Shown one piece after another: positions 35,567 to 43,790 of a DNA stretch of 64,000 nt (the first letter of the stretch is position 1; each line of letters begins with the position of its first letter). The translations under genes and the position numbers were made by a program. This stretch comes from Cellulomonas xiejunii (lineage in GTDB: Bacteria; Actinomycetota; Actinomycetes; Actinomycetales; Cellulomonadaceae). Under the pieces are notes generated by a model. The model saw nothing but the letters and a program-made list of their open reading frames with translations, was not told the DNA's origin and searched no databases. Location of the stretch: contig NZ_CP101987.1 in NCBI RefSeq assembly GCF_024508315.1, forward strand, positions 992,001-1,056,000. The letters run 5' to 3'.

Positions 35567-36774
35567 TCGGACCGCAGGACGTCCGCGACGCGGCCGTGCT
35601 GATCGCCGGTGTCGCCGAGCGCACGCCGGTGCAGCGCAGCCGCGCGCTGTCCCGCATGATCGGGGCGGACGTCTGGCTCAAGTGCGAGAACCTGCAGCGG
35701 GCCGGCTCGTTCAAGATCCGCGGCGCCTACACGCGCATGGCACGTCTCACCGACGTGGAGAAGGCCGGGGGAGTCGTCGCGGCGAGCGCCGGCAACCACG
35801 CGCAGGGCGTCGCCCTGGCCGCGGGCATCCTCGGGATCGACGCCGTCATCTTCATGCCGGTCGACGCCGCGCTGCCGAAGATCGCGGCGACCCGGTCCTA
35901 CGGCGCGCACGTCGAGCTCGTCGGCACGTCCGTGGACGAGGCGCTCGTGGCGGCGCACGAGCACGCGGCGCGCACGGGCGCGGTGCTCATCCACCCGTTC
36001 GACCACCCGGACATCGCAGCCGGGCAGGGGACGGTCGCGCTCGAGGTCCTCGAGCAGGTGCCGGACGCCGGGACCATCGTCGTGCCCGTCGGCGGCGGCG
36101 GGCTCGCCGCCGGGGTCGCCGCCGCGCTGGCAGACCGGCCGGACGTCCGCGTCGTGGGGGTGCAGGCCGCGCGCGCGGCCGCCTACCCTGCATCGCTCGC
36201 CGCAGGACGCCCCACGCCGGCGCCCGAGCTGCGCACGATGGCCGACGGCATCGCCGTCGGGACTCCCGGGGACGTCCCGTTCGAGGTGCTCGCGAGCCAC
36301 CAGGTCCAGGTGCGCACCGTCTCGGAGGAGGACCTGTCACGCGCGCTGCTGCTCGTCGCGGAGCGCGCGAAGCTCGTGGTCGAGCCGTCGGGCGCTGCGG
36401 CCGTCGCCGCCGTCATGGCGGACCCGCGTGGCATCGCGGCGGGGGACGACCGGCCGGTGGTGTGCGTCCTGTCGGGCGGCAACATCGACCCGCTGGTGCT
36501 GCTGCGCGTCGTGCGCCACGGCCTGGCGTCCGCGGGGCGGTACCTGCAGCTGCACGTGGTCGTCGAGGACACACCGGGCGCGCTGGCCGACCTGCTGCGG
36601 GACGTCGCGGCGATGGGCGGCAACGTCATGCACGTCAGCCACCTGCGCACGGGCGGCGACCTCGGGTTCAGCGACGTGGCAGTCGACCTGCAGATCGAGA
36701 CCAAGGGCCCCGAGCACTGCGGCGCGCTGCTGACGGGCCTGCGAGCGGCGGGCTACCGCCTCAGCAGCGCCTGA
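35563..36774 (+). CDS. ilvA: Threonine ammonia-lyase with ACT domain
   Basis: A PLP enzyme that deaminates threonine to 2-oxobutyrate, the first step toward isoleucine. In the 403-residue protein the PLP lysine is K51 (AGSFKIRGAY). The cofactor loop is SAGNHAQGVA, and the glycine loop VPVGGGGLAAG lies near 180. The C-terminal domain of about 75 residues (from LQLHVVVEDTPGALADLL near 328) is a single ACT domain, the layout of the shorter catabolic-type or actinobacterial IlvA and not the two-ACT enteric enzyme. GTG at 35563 overlaps the AI-2E gene stop. The operon places two enzymes that can yield 2-oxobutyrate around a transporter. Confidence 0.94.
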   Translation: MIGPQDVRDAAVLIAGVAERTPVQRSRALSRMIGADVWLKCENLQRAGSFKIRGAYTRMARLTDVEKAGGVVAASAGNHAQGVALAAGILGIDAVIFMPVDAALPKIAATRSYGAHVELVGTSVDEALVAAHEHAARTGAVLIHPFDHPDIAAGQGTVALEVLEQVPDAGTIVVPVGGGGLAAGVAAALADRPDVRVVGVQAARAAAYPASLAAGRPTPAPELRTMADGIAVGTPGDVPFEVLASHQVQVRTVSEEDLSRALLLVAERAKLVVEPSGAAAVAAVMADPRGIAAGDDRPVVCVLSGGNIDPLVLLRVVRHGLASAGRYLQLHVVVEDTPGALADLLRDVAAMGGNVMHVSHLRTGGDLGFSDVAVDLQIETKGPEHCGALLTGLRAAGYRLSSA

Positions 36775-36794
36775 CGTCGGACGCGAGACGCCGA

Positions 36795-36854
36795 GTGCGG
36801 GGGAGTCGACCAGTGCGTGCGGGATGTCCCGCACCCAGGCCGTCTGCCCCGCAC
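36795..36854. terminator. Nested hairpins between convergent ilvA and greA
   Basis: A perfect inner hairpin GTGCGGGA-TG-TCCCGCAC (36817-36834) sits inside an outer GTGCGGGG/CCCCGCAC pairing (36795-36802/36847-36854). The location between two convergent genes fits a bidirectional terminator. Confidence 0.7.
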
Positions 36855-36867
36855 CCGGCGGGACGCG

Positions 36868-37353
36868 TCAGCCGTGGAACGGGCTGGCTGCCTTGATCTC
36901 GACCGGGATCTGGCGACCGTTCGGCGCCTCGTACGACGTCGAGTCGCCAACCTTGTGCCCGTGGATCGCGGCGCCCAGGGGCGACGTCGGGGAGAAGACG
37001 TCGATGTCCGCGCTCCCCGCGATCTCGCGCGAGCCGAGCAGGAACGTCATCTCGTCACCTGCGACGAGGGCCGTCACGACCATGCCGGGCTCGACGACGC
37101 CGTCGTCGGGCGGCGTGCCGATCTGCACGTTGCGGAGCTTGGCCTGGAGCTCGCGGATGCGGGCCTCCTGCTTGGCCTGCTCCTCGCGGGCGGCGTGGTA
37201 GCCGCCGTTCTCCTTGAGGTCGCCCTCGTCACGGGCCGCCGCGATGCGGTCCGTGATCTCCTTGCGACCGTCCGTCTGGAGGTACGTGAGCTCCTCCGTG
37301 AGGCGGTCGTAGGCCTCCTGCGTCAGCCATGTGGCCGCAGTCGTCTCGGTCAC
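36868..37353 (-). CDS. greA: Transcription elongation factor GreA
   Basis: GreA rescues backtracked RNA polymerase by stimulating transcript cleavage. The 161-residue protein has the N-terminal coiled coil with LTQEAYDRLTEELTYLQTDGRKEITDRIAAARDEGDLKENGGYHAAREEQ. The acidic tip DEGDLKEN carries the catalytic Asp and Glu. The C-terminal FKBP-like domain holds GMVVTALVAGDEMTFLLGSREIA and SPLGAAIHGHKVGD. The GTG at 37353 follows an AAGGAAGGAG ribosome binding site. A TAGGCT -10-like element lies at 37512-37517 on the minus strand, which would give a leader of about 150 bases. The DUF4307 gene upstream is on the same strand but 217 bases away. Confidence 0.96.
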   Translation of the reverse strand: MTETTAATWLTQEAYDRLTEELTYLQTDGRKEITDRIAAARDEGDLKENGGYHAAREEQAKQEARIRELQAKLRNVQIGTPPDDGVVEPGMVVTALVAGDEMTFLLGSREIAGSADIDVFSPTSPLGAAIHGHKVGDSTSYEAPNGRQIPVEIKAASPFHG

Positions 37354-37570
37354 GATCGCTCCTTCCTTGCCTGCCTGGGGTGGCCGTCGGTCCGACGGCG
37401 CGTGAACCCCCGGGGGCGCGGACGACGGTGCGACGCGGGGGCGGGTGGGCCTGCCACCGCGGTCGCGTCGACCTGTCGTACGACGCCGGACCGGGGGCGG
37501 CGTAAACGCACAGCCTAGCAACCCCGGGCCCGGGCTCGCCCCGGACCAGGAGCCAGACGTCCGGGGGAAC

Positions 37571-37975
37571 TCAGTCGACCGGTTCGCACCCCTGCACGAC
37601 GCCCGTCACGGCGAGCTGCACGGTCGGCACGGTGACGGTCACGCGACGGGTGCGCGTCTCCGCGGGAGGGATCGGCACGTCCAGAACGCCGACCTGCGCG
37701 TACGTCGACGACAGGGCCTGGACGCGGCACGTCGCCGCCTGGCCCAGCGGTGTGGTGACGTCGAACGTCACCTCGGTCGACGTCGGCCCGTCCACGCGGT
37801 AGCCGACGTCCTGCCAGATCACCGGGTCGCGCATGACTCCCGTGCCGATCCAGGCGAGGAGCACCATGGCGACCACCACGACCGCGGCGAGCGCGAGGCG
37901 CTGCAGGCGGCGGGTGCCGTCGGTGGGTTCCGGTCCGTAGCGCCCGGCGGGCGGGCGGGGGGCCGGTGCGACCAC
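37571..37975 (-). CDS. DUF4307 membrane protein
   Basis: A 134-residue actinobacterial protein with a short Pro/Arg-rich cytoplasmic N-terminus containing RYGPEP, one membrane helix (about 27-45) and a beta-rich external domain (about 50-134) with two cysteines (ATCRVQAL and VVQGCEP) that could form a disulfide. The family function is unknown. It sits back-to-back with mca and near greA, a neighbourhood found in many Actinobacteria. The space between its start and mca is only 90 bases and must hold both promoters. Confidence 0.88.
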   Translation of the reverse strand: MVAPAPRPPAGRYGPEPTDGTRRLQRLALAAVVVVAMVLLAWIGTGVMRDPVIWQDVGYRVDGPTSTEVTFDVTTPLGQAATCRVQALSSTYAQVGVLDVPIPPAETRTRRVTVTVPTVQLAVTGVVQGCEPVD

Positions 37976-38065
37976 GATGGGGCCTCCTGGGTCTCGTGCG
38001 ACGGGTGTCGGCGCGGTGAGGGATCATTGTCTCTCGTCCCACGACCTGCCACGGAAGGATCCACG

Positions 38066-38953
38066 GTGAGCTCGGACCGGCTACGGCTGATGGCGGTGCA
38101 CGCGCACCCGGACGACGAGTCCAGCAAGGGTGCGGCGACCACCGCGCGGTACGCCGCGGAGGGTGTCGAGGTCCTGGTCGTGACGTGCACGGGCGGTGAG
38201 CGCGGCGACGTCCTCAACCCGCACTACGGCCCGGCTCCCGAGGGTCTGGAGGCGATGCGCGCCGTGCGGCGTGAGGAGATGGCCGCGGCGGCCGCCGCGC
38301 TGGGCGTCCAGCAGCGTTGGCTCGGGTTCGTCGACTCGGGGCTGCCCGAGGGTGACCCGCTGCCGCCGCTGCCCGAGGGCTCGTTCGCGACCCTGCCGCT
38401 CGAGGAGGCGAGCGCCCCGCTCGTCGCAGCGGTCCGGGAGTTCCGGCCGCACGTGATCACGACGTACGACCCGTCGGGCGGGTACCCGCACCCTGACCAC
38501 ATCATGTGCCACCGGGTCTCGGTCGAGGCGTTCGCGACGGCCGGCGACCCCGAGCGCTACCGCGGGCAGGGCGAGCCGTGGACGCCGCTCAAGCTGTACT
38601 ACAACCACGGCTTCTCGCTCGCGCGGATGCGGGCCGTGCACGACGCGATCGTGGCCGCCGGTGGCGAGTCGCCGTTCAGCGACTGGATCGACTCACGCCA
38701 GGCGCGCGAGGTCCCCGAGCGCGAGGTGACGACGCGCATCGCGTGCGCCGACCACTTCGCGCAGCGCGACGCCGCGCTGCGCGCGCACGCCACGCAGATC
38801 GACCCGGAGGGTTGGTTCTTCGCCGTCCCGCGCGAGGTCGAGGTCGCGACCTGGCCCGCCGAGGAGTACGAGCTCGCCGAGTCCCGCGTGGAGACGACAC
38901 TGCCCGAGACCGACCTGTTCGCGGGTGTCCGCGGGACGGAGCACGCACGATGA
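38066..38953 (+). CDS. mca: Mycothiol S-conjugate amidase
   Basis: A zinc amidase that cleaves mycothiol-toxin conjugates, releasing mercapturic acids for export and GlcN-Ins for recycling. The 295-residue protein belongs to the PIG-L/MshB-Mca family. The zinc site is AHPDDE at about 13-18 (His14, Asp17) and the distal histidine is in HPDHIMCHR near 148. Other signatures are CTGGERGDVLNP and, near the end, THATQID-like HATQIDPEGWFFAVPRE, which favours Mca over MshB. The GTG start has a GGAAGGA ribosome binding site. It leads a three-gene overlapping operon with a small membrane protein and a nitrilase-fold enzyme. Presence of mycothiol supports an actinobacterial host. Confidence 0.94.
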   Translation: MSSDRLRLMAVHAHPDDESSKGAATTARYAAEGVEVLVVTCTGGERGDVLNPHYGPAPEGLEAMRAVRREEMAAAAAALGVQQRWLGFVDSGLPEGDPLPPLPEGSFATLPLEEASAPLVAAVREFRPHVITTYDPSGGYPHPDHIMCHRVSVEAFATAGDPERYRGQGEPWTPLKLYYNHGFSLARMRAVHDAIVAAGGESPFSDWIDSRQAREVPEREVTTRIACADHFAQRDAALRAHATQIDPEGWFFAVPREVEVATWPAEEYELAESRVETTLPETDLFAGVRGTEHAR

Positions 38954-39306
38954 ACGCCCTGGTGACGACGGCCCTGACCGCGAGCGCACTGTCGTCCGGG
39001 CGGCTGCCGGGACCCGCGTACGAGAGCCCCACGGAGGGCTCGCCCGGCTTCGACGGCTTCGTCGCGACCTTCCTGCTCGCGCTCGCGGTCATCGCTCTCG
39101 CCGTGTCCTTCACGCGACGCATGCGCCGGGCTACCCACCGCGACCGGCTGCGCGCCGAGGCGGAGAACGCCACGCCCACCGGGACCCTCGGGGACGACAT
39201 GGCGTCGGACCGCGGCCCGGACGGCGGCACCGACGGTGTGTCGGGCAGCCGCACGGGCCCGGACGGGCGCTCGGACGACACCCGCCCCGACGCGGGGCCT
39301 CGGTGA
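38950..39306 (+). CDS. Small membrane protein downstream of mca
   Basis: A 118-residue protein with one clear membrane helix (about 38-56, GFVATFLLALAVIALAVSF) followed by a basic stop-transfer segment TRRMRRATHRDRLR and a long polar tail rich in Gly, Asp and Ser. It has no recognised domain. Similar small membrane proteins follow mca in other Actinobacteria. It overlaps mca by ATGA and the nitrilase gene by GTGA, so all three are translated together. Its role is unknown. Confidence 0.75.
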   Translation: MNALVTTALTASALSSGRLPGPAYESPTEGSPGFDGFVATFLLALAVIALAVSFTRRMRRATHRDRLRAEAENATPTGTLGDDMASDRGPDGGTDGVSGSRTGPDGRSDDTRPDAGPR

Positions 39307-40148
39307 GCGCTCGTCCCCAGCCGCCGCAGCGCCCGGCCGTGCGCGTCACGGTCGCGCAGCTCGAGGTGGGGCAGGACCGCCACGCGAACCTGCTGGCGGC
39401 CCGAGACGCGCTGCGCACCGCGGCACGCGCCCGCGCGGACCTGGTGGTGCTGCCGGAGTACGCGTGCGCGTTCGACCCGCGCGGTGTGGGCGTCGAGCTG
39501 GCCGAGCCGCTGGACGGCCCGTTCGTCTCGGCGTTGCGCGAGGACGCGGCCGCGCACGGCCTGGCGGTCGTCGCCGGCACGACGGTGCCGGGTGGGGAGC
39601 CGGGCGCCGACGGGCAGCCGCGCGCCCACAACGTCGTCGTGGCGGTCGACGCCGGTGGCCAGGTCGCGGGCGTCTACCGCAAGGTCCACCTGTACGACGC
39701 GTTCGGGCACCGGGAGTCGCAGCGGCTCGCGCCGGGCCCGCTCGACGCACCGCCACTCGTGCTCGACGTGGCCGGGCTGCGCTTCGGCGTGCTGACGTGC
39801 TACGACCTGCGGTTCCCGGAGTCCGCGCGCCGGCTCGTCGACGCCGGCGCCGACGTGCTCGTGGTGCCCGCCGCGTGGGCGTCGGGTGACCTCAAGGCGA
39901 TGCACTGGCGCACGCTCGCGGTCGCCCGCGCGATCGAGAACACCGCCGCGGTGGTCGCTGTGGGCCAGGCGGGCCGGGGTGTCGTGGGCCGCTCGCTCGT
40001 CGTCGGGCCGGACGGGGTCGTCGGCCTCGAGCTGGACGATGTGCCGCAGGTCCGCACGGTCGACCTCGACGCCGACGAGCTGCGGTCCGTGCGTGAGCGC
40101 AACCCGTCGCTGGCGCACCGCCGCTACGCGGTGGTGCCGCGGGGCTGA
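39303..40148 (+). CDS. Carbon-nitrogen hydrolase (nitrilase superfamily)
   Basis: A 281-residue nitrilase-fold amidase. The catalytic triad is E52 (VVLPEYACAF), K127 (YRKVHLYDAFG) and C166 (LTCYDLRFPE). The layout matches the Nit/omega-amidase-like branch, which hydrolyses small amides such as deaminated glutathione or 2-oxoglutaramate. By position in the mca operon it might process a mycothiol-related amide, but this is speculation. The GTG at 39303 overlaps the stop of the small membrane protein gene. A C-terminal RRYAVVPRG motif closes the fold. Confidence 0.9.
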   Translation: MSARPQPPQRPAVRVTVAQLEVGQDRHANLLAARDALRTAARARADLVVLPEYACAFDPRGVGVELAEPLDGPFVSALREDAAAHGLAVVAGTTVPGGEPGADGQPRAHNVVVAVDAGGQVAGVYRKVHLYDAFGHRESQRLAPGPLDAPPLVLDVAGLRFGVLTCYDLRFPESARRLVDAGADVLVVPAAWASGDLKAMHWRTLAVARAIENTAAVVAVGQAGRGVVGRSLVVGPDGVVGLELDDVPQVRTVDLDADELRSVRERNPSLAHRRYAVVPRG

Positions 40149-40193
40149 GTCGCCCGGCTCCGAGGTGGCCGGGTCCGACGTGGGCGGGCCGCG

Positions 40194-40961
40194 TCAGCCG
40201 AGGCGTGACGTGGCGATCGCCACGGCGACCATGTGGGTGCCGCACCCGATCACCGTGAGCACGTGGAAGATCTCGTGGAACCCGAACCAGCGCGGGCTCG
40301 GGTTGGGCTTCTTGAGCCCGTACACGATCGCGCCGACGGTGTACGCCAGGCCGCCGACCGCGATGAGGTAGACGATCGTGGGCCCGCCCGCCTCCCAGAA
40401 CTGCGGGAAGAACCCGACGGCCACCCAGCCCAGCGCGAGGTAGATCGGGACGTACACCCAGCGCGGTGCGTGCAGCCAGAAGATGCGGGCCAGGAGCCCG
40501 AGGATCGCCCCGGTCCAGACCACCACGAGCAGCCTGCGCGCCGTCGCCGCGGGCAGCAGCAGGACGGCGAGCGGCGTGTAGGTGCCGGCGATGATCAGGA
40601 AGATGTTGGTGTGGTCGAGGCGTCGCAGGATGCCCGCGACGCGCGGCGACCACGTGCCACGGTGGTAGACGGCGCTCGTCCCGAAGAGCAGGACCGCCGA
40701 GACCCCGAAGACCGTGTTGGACCAGCGGGCCGCGGGCGTCGGCGACATGGCCACGAGGGCGATCGCCGCGACCAGGACGAACGGCGCCACGCCGGCGTGG
40801 ACCCAGCCGCGCAGGCGGGGCTTGATGTTCTCGACGGCGGCGTCGACGGCGTCACCGACGGCGTCACCGACGTCGGCGGCGGCGCGAGCGAGCGGACCGG
40901 CGCCGGCGTGGTCGTCGGAGCGTGCTGCGTGCTGCTGTCCGTGCGCGGGGGAGGTGCTCAT
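40194..40961 (-). CDS. Hemolysin III family protein (PAQR-like)
   Basis: A 255-residue seven-helix membrane protein of the HlyIII/PAQR superfamily. The zinc-site signatures are SAVYHRGTW, the [16 protein letters not shown] helix and the C-terminal [16 protein letters not shown]. The polar N-terminus (about 1-60) precedes the first helix. Family members are thought to be membrane hydrolases or lipid-linked sensors; haemolysis is seen only on over-expression. It diverges from the cis-prenyltransferase gene, the same arrangement as Rv1085c/Rv1086 in M. tuberculosis. The intergenic space carries a perfect 18-base palindrome. The ATG at 40961 is favoured over an upstream extension. Confidence 0.9.
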   Translation of the reverse strand: MSTSPAHGQQHAARSDDHAGAGPLARAAADVGDAVGDAVDAAVENIKPRLRGWVHAGVAPFVLVAAIALVAMSPTPAARWSNTVFGVSAVLLFGTSAVYHRGTWSPRVAGILRRLDHTNIFLIIAGTYTPLAVLLLPAATARRLLVVVWTGAILGLLARIFWLHAPRWVYVPIYLALGWVAVGFFPQFWEAGGPTIVYLIAVGGLAYTVGAIVYGLKKPNPSPRWFGFHEIFHVLTVIGCGTHMVAVAIATSRLG

Positions 40962-41002
40962 CGAAGGGTGTGACCGCTCTCTGCTCGTGCGTCGTCCGCC
41001 TG

Positions 41003-41020
41003 ACCTACGTGGACGTAGGT
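41003..41020. promoter_or_regulatory. Perfect palindrome in the hlyIII-uppS divergent region
   Basis: ACCTACGT-GG-ACGTAGGT is a perfect inverted repeat with 8-base arms. A weaker repeat with ACGTC/GACGT arms follows within the next 20 bases. Size and symmetry resemble TetR-type operators. It is 42 bases upstream of the hemolysin III start and about 125 bases upstream of the uppS start, so a bound repressor could control both. No regulator gene is adjacent. Confidence 0.6.
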
Positions 41021-41145
41021 TACGTCGCCGTAGGTGACGTGTCATGGGACCTCTGCATCGTGTACCGAGGCCGACCTGCTCCCGGCGGTCCGTCGTGGCG
41101 AGTACCGTGTTGGACGTCCGACGACCCGCCCCTGGGAGGCTACGC

Positions 41146-41907
41146 GTGCGCCTGCCGCACCCGCTCTACGGCCTGTACGAGCGACGCCTGGCCGCGTCGC
41201 TGCATCCGGACCAGGTGCCGCGCCACGTCGGCGTCATCCTCGACGGCAACCGGCGCTGGGCCCGCGACAGCGGGCTGTCGTCCGCGACCGGGCACCGGCG
41301 CGGCGCCGACAAGATCAGCGACCTGCTGCAGTGGAGCGAGAACATCGGCGTCGAGGTCGTCACGCTGTGGCTGCTGTCGACCGACAACCTCGCGCGGGAC
41401 CCCGCGGAGCTGGGCGAGCTCCTGCGGGTCATCGAGGACGTCGTCGGGGAGCTCGCCGCGGAGCGCCGCTGGCGCATCCAGGCGGTCGGCGCGCTCGACA
41501 TGCTGCCGGACTGCACGGCTGCCGCGCTCAAGGCGGCGCAGGACGCCACGGCCGACGTGCAGGGACTGCACGTCAACGCGGCGGTGGGCTACGGCGGGCG
41601 GCGCGAGATCGCCGATGCCGTGCGCGCCTTCCTGCGCATGCACGCCGACGCCGGCTCGAGCCTCGACGAGCTCGCGGAGGCGTTCGACGTCGAGCACATC
41701 ACCCAGCACCTGTACACCAAGGGGCAGCCCGACCCGGACCTCGTCATCCGCACGTCCGGCGAGCAGCGGCTCGGCGGGTTCCTGCTGTGGCAGAGCGCCC
41801 ACTCCGAGTTCTACTTCTGCGACGCCTACTGGCCGGACTTCCGGCGCGTCGACTTCCTGCGCGCCGTGCGGGCGTACAGCCAGCGGGAGCGGCGCCTGGG
41901 ACGCTGA
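41146..41907 (+). CDS. uppS: Isoprenyl (cis-prenyl) transferase
   Basis: A 253-residue cis-prenyltransferase that extends allylic diphosphates with isopentenyl diphosphate to make lipid carrier precursors for the wall. Motifs are [14 protein letters not shown] (catalytic Asp33), a [34 protein letters not shown] block, [13 protein letters not shown] and [27 protein letters not shown]. Gene order with hemolysin III matches the short-chain Z-farnesyl diphosphate synthase of mycobacteria (Rv1086), so the product may be Z-farnesyl diphosphate and not the long chain. I chose the GTG at 41146 for its GGGAGG ribosome binding site; an ATG at 41044 would add 34 poorly conserved residues. Confidence 0.92.
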   Translation: MRLPHPLYGLYERRLAASLHPDQVPRHVGVILDGNRRWARDSGLSSATGHRRGADKISDLLQWSENIGVEVVTLWLLSTDNLARDPAELGELLRVIEDVVGELAAERRWRIQAVGALDMLPDCTAAALKAAQDATADVQGLHVNAAVGYGGRREIADAVRAFLRMHADAGSSLDELAEAFDVEHITQHLYTKGQPDPDLVIRTSGEQRLGGFLLWQSAHSEFYFCDAYWPDFRRVDFLRAVRAYSQRERRLGR

Positions 41908-42035
41908 CGTCCTTCCGCCAGGTGGACGGCGAGCGGCTTTCTCGCGTGTCGCCGACGGGTCGCGGGCACCGTGTCGGTGGTGCGGGTTACCTTCGGACAC
42001 AACGGACGGCACCCGCCGTCCCGGGAGGTCAGCCC

Positions 42036-42164
42036 ATGGAGCATGCGCTCCGGGAGGAGGGCCGGACCCGGCCCTCGGCCGACCGACCCCGTCCCGCCGC
42101 CGAACGCCGGTCCGTCTGCGCTGCCGCGCCAGGGGCCGTCGGGAAGTGTCCAGACCGGCGCTGA
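42036..42164 (+). CDS. Possible small leader ORF upstream of phoH2
   Basis: An ATG at 42036 follows a good Shine-Dalgarno sequence (GGGAGGTC) and opens a 42-codon frame, [20 protein letters not shown] onward, ending in KCPDRR. It stops 20 bases before the GTG of phoH2. In mycobacteria phoH2 is preceded by a small antitoxin-like gene, phoAT; this ORF has the same position, but I see no residue-level evidence of homology. It could also be a leader peptide or chance. The rest of the 277-base gap between uppS and phoH2 holds a candidate promoter near 41985-42000 (GGGTTACCTT). Confidence 0.35.
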   Translation: MEHALREEGRTRPSADRPRPAAERRSVCAAAPGAVGKCPDRR

Positions 42165-42184
42165 GGCGCCGAGGGGAGCCTGCC

Positions 42185-43594
42185 GTGGACCAGATCTCGA
42201 AGCACGACCCGGCAACGACGACCGCGACCAGCGCCACCGCGGTGTCGCAGACCGACGGCTCGACCCCCACCCCCCGCCTGACCTACGTGCTCGACACGTC
42301 CGTCCTGCTGTCCGACCCCCGTGCCATCCTGCGGTTCGCCGAGCAGGACGTCGTGCTCCCCGTCGTCGTGATCACGGAGCTCGAGGCCAAGCGCCACCAC
42401 GCGGAGCTCGGCTACTACGCGCGCAGCGCCCTGCGCCTGCTGGACGACCTGCGCATCAAGCACGGACGCCTGGACGCGCCGATGTCCGTCACCGACCAGG
42501 GCGGCACGCTGCGGGTCGAGCTCAACCACGTGGACCCCGCGGTGCTGCCCGCCGGGTTCCGCCTGGGGGACAACGACACGCGCATCCTGGCGGTCGCTGC
42601 CAACCTCGCGGCCGAGGGGCAGCACGTCGTCGTCGTGTCCAAGGACCTGCCGATGCGGGTCAAGGCCTCGGCGGTCGGTCTGACCGCGGAGGAGTACCGC
42701 GCCGAGCTCGCGGTGGACTCCGGGTGGACGGGCATGGACGCGCTCGACCTGTCCGAGCGGCAGATGGCGGACCTGTGGGAGCACGAGTCGGTCGCGCTCG
42801 CGGACGTCGTCGTGGGTCCCTCGGCCGTGCTCGGCGGCGCGGCCGACCTGCCCTGCCACACGGGTCTCGTGCTGCACAGCCCGCGCGGGTCGGCGCTGGG
42901 CCGGGTCACGGCCGACAAGCACGTGCAGCTGGTGCGCGGCGACCAGGACGTGTTCGGCGTGCACGGCCGCTCGGCGGAGCAGCGCATCGCGATCGACCTG
43001 CTCCTGGACGAGGAGATCGGCATCGTCTCGCTGGGCGGGCGCGCCGGGACCGGCAAGTCCGCGCTCGCGCTGTGCGCGGGCCTGGAGGCGGTGCTCGAAC
43101 GCCGTCAGCACCGCAAGGTCATGGTCTTCCGGCCGCTGTACGCGGTGGGGGGCCAGGACCTGGGCTACCTGCCCGGCGACTCGGCGGAGAAGATGAGCCC
43201 GTGGGCGCAGGCCGTCTTCGACACCCTCGGGGCGCTCGTCAGCAAGGAGGTCGTCGAGGAGATCCTCGACCGCGACATCCTCGAGGTGCTGCCGCTGACG
43301 CACATCCGTGGCCGGTCGCTGCACGACGCCTTCGTGATCGTCGACGAGGCGCAGTCCCTCGAGCGCAACGTGCTGCTGACCGTGCTCTCACGCATCGGGC
43401 AGTCGTCCCGCGTCGTCCTCACGCACGACGTCGCGCAGCGCGACAACCTGCGCGTCGGTCGGCACGACGGGGTAGCAGCGGTCATCGAGGCGCTCAAGGG
43501 GCACCCGCTGTTCGCGCACGTGACCCTGACCCGCTCGGAGCGGTCCCCCGTCGCCGCGCTCGTCACCGAGCTATTCGAGGGCATCGAGCTCTGA
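42185..43594 (+). CDS. phoH2: PhoH2-type protein: PIN RNase fused to PhoH ATPase
   Basis: A 469-residue fusion. The N-terminal PIN nuclease domain (about 32-185) has the first acidic residue in VLDTSVLL (D37), then VITELEAKR and, near 130, [11 protein letters not shown] and [12 protein letters not shown]. The PhoH helicase-like ATPase domain (about 240-469) has Walker [12 protein letters not shown] near 285, Walker [10 protein letters not shown] near 390 and SSRVVLTHD. Mycobacterial PhoH2 is a sequence-specific RNA helicase and RNase acting as a toxin-antitoxin-like system. The GTG start follows GAGGGGAG. The alternating PIN/ATPase design is common in Actinobacteria. A hairpin terminator follows. 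Confidence 0.94.
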   Translation: MDQISKHDPATTTATSATAVSQTDGSTPTPRLTYVLDTSVLLSDPRAILRFAEQDVVLPVVVITELEAKRHHAELGYYARSALRLLDDLRIKHGRLDAPMSVTDQGGTLRVELNHVDPAVLPAGFRLGDNDTRILAVAANLAAEGQHVVVVSKDLPMRVKASAVGLTAEEYRAELAVDSGWTGMDALDLSERQMADLWEHESVALADVVVGPSAVLGGAADLPCHTGLVLHSPRGSALGRVTADKHVQLVRGDQDVFGVHGRSAEQRIAIDLLLDEEIGIVSLGGRAGTGKSALALCAGLEAVLERRQHRKVMVFRPLYAVGGQDLGYLPGDSAEKMSPWAQAVFDTLGALVSKEVVEEILDRDILEVLPLTHIRGRSLHDAFVIVDEAQSLERNVLLTVLSRIGQSSRVVLTHDVAQRDNLRVGRHDGVAAVIEALKGHPLFAHVTLTRSERSPVAALVTELFEGIEL

Positions 43595-43599
43595 GGAGC

Positions 43600-43640
43600 G
43601 GCGCGGCGGTCGTCCGTGGCCCACAGCCGACCGCCGCGCC
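43600..43640 (+). terminator. Hairpin terminator after phoH2
   Basis: Arms GGCGCGGCGGTCG and CGACCGCCGCGCC pair perfectly over 13 bases with a 15-base loop, six bases after the stop codon. Confidence 0.82.
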
Positions 43641-43790
43641 CGTCACCGCCCCCGTCTCCTTCCCGACCGCCGCCCCGTCGTCGCGCCGGGCGCCGCACAG
43701 CGGCGTAATGTGGCGCGCCGGGCCGTGGCGGAGGTCCCGCGTCCCGCGCACGACTGCGCCGCACCGGCGCCCCGTAGACCGGAGCACGTC

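Noticed and set aside
41940..42184. A riboswitch (for example ydaO-type) in the phoH2 leader
   Set aside because: Neither the conserved core sequence nor the expected helix arrangement could be matched by eye; a covariance-model search would be needed.
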